In this document: piece after piece, positions 33,014 through 41,885 of the stretch
How positions within the stretch are numbered: position 1 is the first letter of the stretch
Layout: every line of letters begins with the position of its first letter
Assembly (NCBI RefSeq): GCF_963678635.1
Contig: NC_087069.1
Location: forward strand, 9,126,633 to 9,186,632
Direction of reading: 5' to 3'
DNA: 60,000 nucleotides
From: Symsagittifera roscoffensis
Lineage: Eukaryota > Xenacoelomorpha > Acoela > Convolutidae
Translations under genes and position numbers: made by a program
The notes under the pieces: model-generated
Told to the model about the DNA's origin: nothing
Seen by the model: only the letters and a program-made list of their open reading frames with translations
Database searches by the model: none

Positions 33014-34063
33014 AAATGTTGGCGAAAGGTGATCCGGTTCCTTTGGATTTGCTAGTTCGATCAAACCTGGTGCAGGCAGCAAGAACTGACCAGGCTGGGT
33101 ATCAACAGCATAGCCCTGCTAAACAAGACGGTGAACGTGGGAACAGATGTCATGCTGAAACTCCGTGACCTGCTTGACAGAGATGTTGAACGGCATGACC
33201 ATGAATGGATGGAGAACATGCAGTGGCTGACAATCACCGAGAAAACGGAGAAAAGACCAGTAGCAATTCGGAGTCTGGACGTTGAACTGGTACGGTCGAT
33301 AGCAAATCAGTTAGTGAGTTCGATTATGAAAGATTTCCCTCTGAGGACCTCGTATGTGGAGTGTTAACAATCGATCGCTACTCAGACTGCTCAAGAGGCC
33401 ACCGTTGAATTAAAATTCAGCGTAACGAGAAGAGTTAAGTTCACAGACACGAAGAAGGAGAACGAGCCGAGCTCGGACTGTTCATCCGGAGACGAAACAT
33501 TGTCCGGAGAGTCATGCAACTTCGGGCCCGGTCAGGATGACTTGTCCGGGGAGACAATGTCGAAACGACCAAGGGACAGAATTTTTTTTCCGGGGAGTCG
33601 ACTTCAGAGCAAGCAAGGGACAGAATGTTGTCCGGGGAGTCGACCTCAGAGCAACCAAGGGACAGGATTTTGTCCGGGGAGTCGATACAAGTTATGATCA
33701 AATCAGAAGACGATGATGCAGAATCCATCGGCTCAAGTGATGACTCGCAGTCTCAGCTGTCTCAGGCTTGAGAGAATGGGTCAGAAACGACATCCACTCC
33801 GACGTCTCAGAAATCGCGATTCTTTCTTTGCTGATGAAATGGAAGCAGTGCAGTCTGGATAGATAAGTGCATCCAAACCCAGACAGAGACCGATAAACCT
33901 GCGACGAGGAGGGCACAGTAATTGATAATGCCGCAGACGAGCTTGAAATAATAGCACTGTCGAAACTTCCGACTAGGTTACTTCCGCATGCTACGGTCGT
34001 CCGTACCAACCTGGAACCATCAGTGCGAAAGGCAACACCTTTGAAAAAGTATGCTGTGTTAAG
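33014..34063 (+). pseudogene. Element B Pol linker with 12-mer minisatellite
   Basis: Degraded equivalent of 8,800-9,935 in element A; one stretch (33,131-33,367) is still open. Between about 33,500 and 33,690 the 12-mer TTGTCCGGGGAG or close variants recur at 33,500, 33,542, 33,585, 33,628 and 33,670, about 42 bp apart. The last copies carry GTCGACTTCAGAGCAA-type filler and form a short tandem array. In frame these encode LSGE/LSGES repeats. From 33,700 to 34,063 the acidic linker is readable only in short pieces with stops. Confidence 0.65.
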
Positions 34064-35093
34064 TTGATGGAAGATGTCCAGGCACCGGAGATAGTTAGCG
34101 GACAACTAAACGTGATAAAGACATATCTGAAAGCCAGGTACCGACTGTTGGACCTCTTAAGGGCTCTGCGAATTGACAGCATGGCGAGTAACCTAAAGAG
34201 ATGGATTGAACACGGAGCACCAGACAAAGGTGATTTGGATAAAGGCAGCTACCAAATCCTAAAGCAATTTTATTTAAAGAGAAAGGACTTGTTGTACTTG
34301 AATAAAGACAGGATCGTGGCAAGGAAGTGCTACCACAGATGTACCAAACTGAACTGCTCTTTCGTTCACATGATCAGATGGGCTATCAAGGCGTGGACAA
34401 AGTGTATAATCGGATACAGAAGCTGTTCAAATGGCCTGGCTTGAAAAAGGCCTATGAAAAGTGGATCTCTGCATGTTTGTCATGTGAACAGGCGAAGGGT
34501 CCGAAGAAACTGAGGTTTTCTCTGCAGTCGATACAGTCATCTGGGTTCAATGAGGTGCTGCAAATCGATCATCAGAAACTATGCATGACAGCCACGGGCT
34601 ATAACCAATGCAGGTAATGATTGATCATTTCACAAAATACGCAAAAGCAGCTCCACGTACGTGCGATCACAAAATACGCAGAAACGTGCGATCATTTAAT
34701 AATTGTATGGATAGCGAGACACGGCTGCCCCATCACATTCCAATCGGACAATGGCAAAGCATTCGTGGGTGATCTCACGAAGGAGTTAATGAAGAGGTCG
34801 CAAGTGGCGCATTGATGTTGACCGGTGACGAGAAAGCACTTCCATTAACGTTCTTCTACCCTGAGTACGAACGAAAGAAAACAGCACCACAAACGTACGT
34901 TCGTGATGTGATTAGGAGGCAGCAGGAACTTAATGACTTATGCAGGAGGAACACGCAGCAGGCTCAAACTAGACAGAAACGAAGATTTGATAAAAGGACT
35001 GCGGATGCAAAAGCCCACTCAGTCGGAGATTATGTCTGGGTATTCAAGGATAAAGTTCCACCAAAGGGAACTAAAAATTTGCTGAAAAAATAA
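34064..35093 (+). pseudogene. pol: Element B integrase, deleted core
   Basis: Frames 34,064-34,444, 34,327-34,617, 34,621-34,815 and 34,812-35,093. The zinc finger is present (HDQMGYQGVDKVY, then CLSCEQAK), as are the first Asp (LQIDHQKLCM) and second Asp (FQSDNGKAF). At 34,812-34,815 the sequence jumps from KRSQVAH to MMLTGDEKAL, skipping about 60 residues that in element A contain the third catalytic residue (LVERQN). The DDE triad is therefore incomplete. The tail (AHSVGDYVWVFKDKVPPKGT) is present to 35,093. Confidence 0.85.
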
Positions 35094-35887
35094 CTGAAAT
35101 GCACCAAGGAGGTCGTTTTTATTGGTTGAGTACCAGCTAATTACGAGAACATCAAGTTCCACAATGCCTCATCAGAGGACTGGTGTATTCCAGCCGACAT
35201 GCATGATGAGGACTATTTGATAGTCGGTCCTGCCTGCGATTTGTATGAAAGAAGTACGCGCGACAAAAATGACGGGAATGAGGTGGTAAATAATAGCGAT
35301 TTGCCACTGGACCTGGAGTTAACCGAGCTAGTGGAGGGACTGTCCTGAACAAACTGAAGTTGATAAAGGAGTGCAACATGACTTTCCCTTCACCATGGAA
35401 ACACGCCAGGGCAAAAGAGGGAAAAACAAGAAGAGAAATAACCCATATGGCGAATTTTGAGGGATGCAATAGACTCGATAGTGGGCCTGGACGAAATAGT
35501 GGCGCCACAAGAGATCGACGTGGTTGATGACACAGAACATGACTGGATCGATTATCACTCTGAATCGGAAGTGGAGTTCGAACCGGAGACGGAGCAGATG
35601 CATGAGCAAGAATTGACAAATCTGCGAGTGCTCGAATGGTTCCATGATCTGCCAGCAGATCCCAAAGAGACAATCTTGACGATTCAAGATGTTGATCAAA
35701 ATAGCATCAAATACATCAGTCACGATAATACCGAAAACAACTGGGTCGCTCCAGATGGTCCTTTACGCGTTCCAAAATCCAATCTCGATCTGTTTGATCT
35801 TGGGCCATCGACGCGGACGTCGATGGATAATTTTGTCTGGGGAGCGGGGGTAGGACTCACGCACACCAAAAACGGAGGGCAAAAACG
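35094..35887 (+). pseudogene. Element B integrase tail and acidic linker
   Basis: Short readable pieces match element A 11,130-11,960: HQGGRFYWL and YENIKFHNAS (GPY/F-like region, 35,100-35,170), then acidic linker. The frame 35,457-35,954 carries ELTNLRVLEWFHDLPADP and SNLDLFDLGPSTRTSMDNF, leading into GVGLTHTKN near 35,850. The joining frames are broken near 35,340 and 35,880. Confidence 0.65.
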
Positions 35888-36391
35888 CTTTTTGGACAAA
35901 TTTTTGAATCATATTTTATTCTACCAAATCACTACTCAAAGAATATCGATGTGACGGACAGTGATTTTATACTCATGGAACGTACTTGCGCTATAGCGAT
36001 AACCGCGGATGTAAGTTTCAAGACAGCGTCGGCGCCTGACTTTAAAATAGAGTATAAGAATATCGAGTTTTTATGGAAACAGAGGCCTGGTGTGGGAGGG
36101 ATGATAGCGCTGCCCCCTGTTGCATCACAGATACCAGGGAAATATATGTGTTTCCTGGTAACTAAGGCCACTGATAGACAACATGTAAATCCCGAAAACT
36201 TGGTGCTGTCCTTAACTCGACTCTGGGATTTCCTGGTCGAGAGAGGAGTGACCTCTCTCTCTTTACCAATTTATGATCCCAATAGGGGAAAACTGCATCC
36301 GAGAGAGTTATACGCCCTCGTACTTGTAATATTTTCAGAAATGGACATAAAGGTCTACTTATACAAAAAAGATTATCAGAGCATATGCTAG
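35888..36391 (+). pseudogene. Element B macro domain of TARG1/OARD1 type, lysine retained
   Basis: The frame is open from about 35,888 (FGQIFESYFILPNHYS) to TAG 36,391. It follows the same pattern as the element A domain: RTCAIAITADVSFKTASAPD, EFLWKQRPGVGGMIALPP, KYMCFLVTKATDRQHVNPEN, SLSLPIYDPNRGKLHPREL and a final strand IKVYL. The residue matching the TARG1 nucleophilic lysine is Lys (LVTK, codon about 36,164), while element A has Arg. The aspartate of the GLDRL segment is missing in both (RGKL here), though an Asp lies five residues earlier (YDPN). The domain has stayed nearly uninterrupted while the rest of this Pol collapsed. Confidence 0.75.
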
Positions 36392-36778
36392 AGCCACATT
36401 CGGTGTTAAGTAGTCTCTATTAGGTTTACTTTGTAGGCACTAGGATTAGGTTTTAGGTTATCTGTTAGGAATTAGGTTGTTATTTGATACTGTTGATGTG
36501 TGATATTTGAATGTTATGTTATTGTTAGGTTATGTTTTATGTGATGTTTATTTCATGGAAACCTGGAACACTCCAGGTACGAAAGGTGACAGCGCTCAAT
36601 TTTGTTGTTCTGACAAGATCGCAGGTGGACGATCCACCTTAGTGCTAGCTTTTAAACTAATAACAAAAATAGAACTTTAATCGACTGTTTTTAAAAAATT
36701 GGGGAATGATGTTTTATCTTGGAGATGAAACAGCTCGTAATGATTGATCTAAGTTGTGACTTGTCTTTTAGATCGTGA
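36392..36778 (+). promoter_or_regulatory. Pol-ORF3 spacer with splice acceptor, element B
   Basis: Noncoding, with runs of GTTATGTTATT-like sequence as in the element A spacer near 12,630-12,670. A hairpin GGTGGACGATCCACC lies near 36,624. The acceptor GTGACTTGTCTTTTAG ends at 36,771, equivalent to 12,903 in element A, and ORF3 homology begins immediately after it. Confidence 0.6.
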
Positions 36779-37063
36779 TTGATTGCACGTTTGTTTATTG
36801 AATTTGCGAAGGAAAGACATAACCTATTCAGTTACACTAACGAATTGATGGGTTTCATCTCAGCGAGCCCAGGAATCACTCTAGATGAGATATACAAACG
36901 CTTCGTTGATTGCAATTTCGCACCAGAAGACCCGGACTTGGCGATGTTCACCGTCACACTCCTTAATGCAATGGAAAGAGAAGGCCGTATAGACCGCCCT
37001 ATGGTAGTGGTCTTGATGTTAGCCTTGGGTGAGTCTGGGACCGCCGACAGAGGCCGAAACTGA
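36779..37063 (+). pseudogene. Element B ORF3, N-terminal domain
   Basis: A 95-codon stretch with an internal ATG at 36,848. NELMGFISASPGITLDEIYK and NFAPEDPDLAMFTVTLLNAM correspond to DELMDLAEAYVGPMMYAIY and FALEDPEVVMLLAALINIL at the start of element A ORF3. The predicted structure is all helical, and this is the only part of ORF3 shared by both elements. The A start codon has no Met counterpart here, so initiation is lost or shifted. A TGA at 37,063 closes the frame. Confidence 0.6.
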
Positions 37064-37066
37064 CTA

Positions 37067-37984
37067 ATGAGATGGCGACGAGGGAAAATGTCTGGTCACG
37101 ACTTAGCTCGTGAGCCAGGTTTAGGTGAGCAGAGTGATCACCGGTTAGGAGAGATGCCCCTAACTGTTCGGCCTATGCAGCCTCTCAATGGAGCCAAGCG
37201 TTCACGTGATGAGCCGGGCCCATCACACTCTGCAGATTCCCCAACAGCAGCTCCTCCACCGAAAAAAGTCAGGATGATCAAATCGAAATCCAGACTTCAG
37301 AGACCATTGAGACCCTGGATAAGAAGGAGAAGGACTGGCATTAATTGCATGCCAAGTTCGAGGAATACAAAGCGATGGCCCGATATTGAGATGAATGGAA
37401 GAAGAAGTGTGATGAACTAAAAATAACTTTCAAAGAGGAAGAGATAGAGCATCTGAAGGAGTTGTATATGGCAAAGGTGGGCCAGATCTCACCGAAAGTC
37501 CTGGCGACGATGAATTCAGATGGGTCTGAGGACGCGTCTTCTAGGAAAAAGACACAGGAGCTGTGTATCCCTAGGGAGCCCGTGGCCCCTCCGTAGACAT
37601 CGCAGTCTGCCTCAAGTTATAGGAACAGGATACCTGACCCTTCGGATACCTATATGACTCCCCAATTCCAAGAGTCGTATAATCAGATAGCCAGAGCGGC
37701 GATGAATGAAATCAAAAGGACCAGCGGATCCGTGTGCCTTCCCAACGCACGGATCGCTCTTCAAGCAATTCAGAACGAACGTCACGAGCCATCGTGCCAG
37801 CTGGTCCGACACGAGGCGAAACTGCCTTGAGATCTCGTGTCGTGGATATCTAGAAGTACCTTGCGGTTAGTAATTTCTTCTTACAAGTGGCTGCAGAGCG
37901 GAATGAGCTGGAACCCGGCCATAACAAATCAAGCGATTCCTTCAGGAAATCGCCATCTGATTGTAGCAGCTGAACAAGACCTTT
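37067..37984 (+). pseudogene. Element B ORF3, low-complexity region before the hydrolase domain
   Basis: Contains RDEPGPSHSADSPTAAPPPKKVRMIKSKS (read in pieces from 37,067 to 37,420), a Pro/Ser-rich basic linker that could hold a nuclear signal, then decayed helical sequence with stops. The part at about 37,890-37,985 reads WNPAITNQAIPSGNRHLIVA in one frame. It sits where block I (GDS) of an SGNH hydrolase is expected, but gives VAAEQDL with no serine, and the frame is lost at 37,985. Confidence 0.5.
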
Positions 37985-38509
37985 GTGAGTAGTCAGACCA
38001 CTGTCGTGTCTTTCGGAGGAGCCTCTGTGGCCCAAGTCATCAAGATGATGGAGTCTCAGACTGAGGACCAGGTGGACACCTTGATAGTGATGTTGGGCAC
38101 CAACGATATCTCGAGGGCTCCTGTTACCCCAGAGAGCAGGTGGGAACATCTGGTGGTCTGCTTATTGAATGAATTGAAAGAGAAATATAAGCCGAGGCTT
38201 GTGGTGCTGTGCACGATCCCACAGAATCCGGAAGTGGGCACGCCGGTGGTGGCTGACTTTATGAATGGCAACGTGACCCGATGGAATAAAATGGTCCGTA
38301 ATCTGATCAGGAGCAATCCAGGCGAGTTACGCCTTATGGATTTGGAAAACGCGTTGCGCACGACTGACCATCTCGCTCTCACCAGAGATGGCATACATTT
38401 CAACACACTGCAAGGAAGGCGATGGATCAACGACGCCTTTCAGACGAGAATTGAGGTGTTAGAAGGAGAATTCGAAGGAGATAGAAGGAGGTCGCGCGGA
38501 CCAGCTTGA
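37985..38509 (+). pseudogene. Element B ORF3, SGNH/GDSL-hydrolase-like domain 1
   Basis: A 174-residue open frame. SFGGASVAQVIKMME fits the block II glycine loop, LIVMLGTNDISRAP (GTND at 38-41) is block III, and LTRDGIHFNTLQGRRWIND (DGIHF at 135-139) is block V with its Asp-x-x-His. The spacing between blocks III and V (about 95 residues) is typical of small SGNH esterases. The block I serine is not readable upstream, either because of the frameshift at about 37,985 or because it is replaced (AAEQD). SGNH esterase domains are known in ORF1 of some CR1/L2-type LINEs, but are not usual in Ty3/gypsy elements. Substrate unknown. Confidence 0.7.
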
Positions 38510-39063
38510 CTTGCAGAGGCCGAGTGAGGAGCAACGTGCCAGAACCATTCGCTAATCGTTTTGGATCCCTAACATACGAAGCGGGTGTTGCTGCTCCCTC
38601 GGCTCCTAGCTCAGATGTAAGAGAAAGACTGGGGATGGTTTACCCTCCTCGAAGACAATCACTGGAGAGCCGGTCGGGAGGACCTAGTGAGACGAGTTCT
38701 CAGGCCTCCATGAATGCGAATAACTTGCCCACGATAACCCCTGCTCCTGTGGAAAATTCATCGGCAACTACTGCACCTGCAGAGAGATTTGAATCAACCA
38801 GTGTGCTGACCTGGAACCGTCCAGATCCCAGCGCGTGGGGGCAAAATAAGGCTGACATGCTAGCGACCTTGAATATGATTACGTTGACGAATCGAGCAGA
38901 CGCCAGAAGAATGATGGACGGGAATTGCCCCACGGTGTCGGGATTGTTTCGGATATCGGGCGTGGACTGGCTATTGGCGGAGCAAGAGCAGTTCAGCTCC
39001 TCTACTGCGCTCAGGTTTGTGGATCTCGATGGATTGCCTCAGGACAACACCATGGGACCCTAA
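38510..39063 (+). pseudogene. Element B ORF3, Ser/Pro/Thr-rich linker
   Basis: About 184 codons without stops, low complexity (APSAPSSDVRERLG, ETSSQASMNANNLP, then TPAPVENSSATTAPAERFES), ending in a more structured stretch (WGQNKADMLATLNMITLTNR). It links the two SGNH-like domains and overlaps the next frame at 39,017, showing a frameshift there. Confidence 0.5.
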
Positions 39064-40026
39064 ATACACGATTCCTGACGGATGTCCGTCGGAGGGCCAG
39101 AGAGTTGATACCACCTCTCCGGAGGAGAAAATTCACCACGGAGAACAAGCCCAAAAAAAACAGCACCAGATGTATCGGCAATTCTTCAAGCCGCTGGACC
39201 AATTGCCGGGCGAATATTCGAGAGAATATGCCAGAGCTACATCGGTGGAAGGAGATGACAGGAGGTATAGAGGACTGGAGATACCGATGGGCGATAGTCT
39301 GTTTGCTGCCTATGATCCCCTAGACATCAAGAATGCTAAGTATCTAATAGTCGCTAGTTCGGACTATCTCTACACGCCTCGATCCCTCTTCTGGCCCGAT
39401 GTGATTTTCCTAACTGCTCCCACGCCGGATTGGGGACAAGCAGTGGGCATGGCGATAAGAGTGCAGAGAATCGTCAGTATGGACCCACAAGTGATGATCA
39501 TTGCCGGCTCCAATGATCACCTACAGAGCCGAGGGCTGCTGGCTCGCCTCACAGACGGATCAGTTCCCAGCAATGAGGTCATGGGGGAAACAATTATGAC
39601 GCTCTTTTCGGCCATGGCTGAGGTGCAAGTAGCGGTGTGGTAACGCTTCACCAGGAACGCGGTGAAGATTGTCTTTGTGTTGTCACCGGGATATGCGGCG
39701 CTGTCAGAACCATTACAGTTTGTGTCACGATGGTCACTACAATAGCAGAGGGACAATTCGATGTGATCATTCCCGCGCCGAACAGATCTTTCGATCACGA
39801 CAATAACTATCCTCTTCGCTCTAAACTTCCTGCTGTCTGGGCGGACATTTCAAACGCCATCCAGGGACTTAAGGAGCATAGCACAACTCGTGTGATGCTG
39901 GACGAAGTCCTGAAGTTGGAACTGTCAATTGTTGCCAGGTTGCTGAAACTAAGACCAGGAGTAGATGACAACCACGTGTTAATGCAACAGGTGGCGAATG
40001 ACCTCTGGTTCAGGCAGATGGACTAA
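39017..40026 (+). pseudogene. Element B ORF3, second SGNH-like domain (degenerate)
   Basis: Frames 39,017-39,643 and 39,637-40,026. KYLIVASSDYLYTPRSLF (residues 109-126) sits where block I would be, DWGQAVGMAIRVQRIV suits block II, and VMIIAGSNDHLQSRG (GSND at 164-167) resembles block III. The next frame gives FDVIIPAPNRSFDHDNNYPL, but no DxxH is present. The Rossmann-like alternation and order match domain 1, so this looks like an internal duplication whose catalytic residues were lost. The identification is weaker than for domain 1. Confidence 0.5.
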
Positions 40027-40047
40027 ATAAGGAATGCACAAGAAAAG

Positions 40048-41539
40048 ATGGTCAGAAGGAATCTGACATCATCAGAAGGAGACCCCATGGCACTGGCCCT
40101 GAGGACAAAGGCGAACACTGACTTGTGGCTGTATTTGTCACCAAGAGTATGCACATTGGGGGAAGACGCTTTCGAACATGCTCCAGCGGTGATAAAAGAA
40201 ATACACGAGTATCTGCTGAAAATTCTGTTGAATGAACGGGAGCTGGCCGGAGGGAAGATGCTCCAATTGATGCAAGACGTGAACAAGATGTCGTTGGACA
40301 GGTTCCAAGCGGAAGTTTTGGCCCCAAGGGCACAATACGAAAGATCCGAGGCAATCCTGGGAGGAATGGGAGTGGGATGGACGCCTTCGTTTTTATCTAC
40401 ATGCTTCCCGAGGGCCTCCAGGAACCTCGTCGCGAGCTTCGTCAAAGACATCAGGAAATTGCCGATTGGCTTAGTGTTGGCACTATACGTGACGTTTGGC
40501 CATGAAAATTTCGTGAAGGGACCCGCGAATCTCTTCACTCAAGCGTTTTTGGACCTGAGGCTGGATGGACTCCTCAACCTAATTACGATAACGTATGGTC
40601 GTTTGGGTGACCTATTCGTGCTCCTGCGTTACCCTGAACAATTACAGTGGACGAGCCGAGAGTTCAACGCGCAGATGGAAACCGCCTCCTATCAGAATAT
40701 GAAAGATTGGAGTACGCTCTTGATCCAGTATCTCCTGCAACAGAACAGGAGAGTCACAGGAGAAGACAAGGTCGCAACGGGAATAAGTGAGTGTAAACAG
40801 CATTGTGGCATGACCCTGCTGACTGATCTGGCCGTGATGATGCGGATCGATCCGCTGGCTCTAGTCTTTGGACTAAGGGAGTTCGTCACTGTGGTATATG
40901 GACCAGTGATGTCGCACGCTTTTTGCTGACGTGCAGGTGAAAGCGTACAGGAACTCAGTACTGTACGTCAACTTGGTCTCAGTGGTGGATTGTTCAGTGC
41001 TGAATTCGGTGGAACAGAAAGAAATGAGAGGATTGGCCAGCGACGACAGATTGCTCGGAAGAAAAGCGGAGCTGGGATGGATGTTGATGGACTTCAACAT
41101 AAACTTCAAAGGTAGAATGGGCGGTGAGGAACTAACCCATGTCCAGTTTAACCCTAAGCTTTGGAATCTGCGACCAGTGGTGAAGAATTCAGGAGAGACG
41201 ATGCGGGTCCCGGCTTGGCCGGAAGCATATGCACACGTCAAGGAGAATCAGCAAGTGTGGCTTTCCGGGTCTAGACCACTGCCGGACCAAGGTCCCCGAT
41301 ATTCGCCGATAAGGAAGATGCTGCTGGGAGTCACGTCTCCCGCCATTGCCCCTCGCATCGGAGCGGCTCGTGACGTGGAAGAAAAAATGCGGAAATGGAG
41401 TGAAGGGATGGAGCCGCGCTTCATCAGCTGGAACTTTGCGGCCATGCACACGTTTGATTTTACTTTTCCTGATGCATGGAGCCGGAAAAAAATTAGGGAA
41501 CCACCTTCCAGGAAGGTCGGGGTTTCCGCTGATGAATAA
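40048..41539 (+). pseudogene. Element B ORF3, C-terminal region (unrecognised)
   Basis: Frames 40,048-40,929 (293 residues from ATG 40,048) and 40,931-41,539 (about 200 residues), nearly adjacent and probably once continuous. Mostly helical; there is a hydrophobic stretch LPIGLVLALYVTFG near 40,460, too short and uncharacteristic for an anchor. Conserved-looking motifs with no family I know include YSPIRKMLLGVTSPAIAPRI and EPRFISWNFAAMHTFDFTF. No similarity to the element A ORF3 C-terminus is visible. Confidence 0.5.
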
Positions 41540-41885
41540 TTTCCTACATTTCCTAGTTGGCGATGTTGCTCACTCAGCGTATTTAGACAATGGCCCGTAC
41601 CAATACTGTCCTTCCATTCCACAACTGGAAGCTAGACAAGCGCCCTGTTTCAACCTGATCTCATAACTCTGATCTCTTATTTCCCATCAGGCACCAAGCC
41701 AATCGCACTTGCAAGTCAGTCCTTGTACATGGGTAGGCTAGGCCACCGTCGCAGGCGCACGCATAGTTTCATCGAAGTATCTCTGGAGGGCCACCCTCCA
41801 AGAGATTTTTAACATCTGCTCCAACCCGTTTTCGTTTGCCTCCGAGGACATCACAGTGCCATACTATTTTCCTTTCAGATTAAAT
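41540..41885 (+). other. Element B 3' untranslated sequence, ending without LTR
   Basis: Noncoding. It contains the ATCTCTGGAGGGCCACCCTC hairpin near 41,780, equivalent to the hairpin at 17,122 of element A. GC content then drops sharply at about 41,880 where the tandem array starts. No copy of the LTR landmarks (AGAATATTCTGG, TCTGGGGATC) occurs downstream, so the 3' LTR is missing. Confidence 0.5.

Larger units (their letters stand above)
25020..41880 (+). mobile_element. Element B: second Ty3/gypsy element with macro domain and SGNH-bearing ORF3
   Basis: Same domain order as element A and clearly related throughout Gag-Pol, but highly diverged (about 65-75 percent identity by eye in RT, RNase H and integrase), so it is a different subfamily and not a duplicate. 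It is more degraded: many stops and frameshifts, DTG to ETG in protease, YVDD to YVAD in RT, and a deletion of the catalytic Glu in integrase. The 5' end begins inside LTR-like sequence at about 25,020 without the bases that precede AGAATATTCTGG in element A. The 3' end stops at about 41,880 without an LTR and meets a tandem array. Confidence 0.85.
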
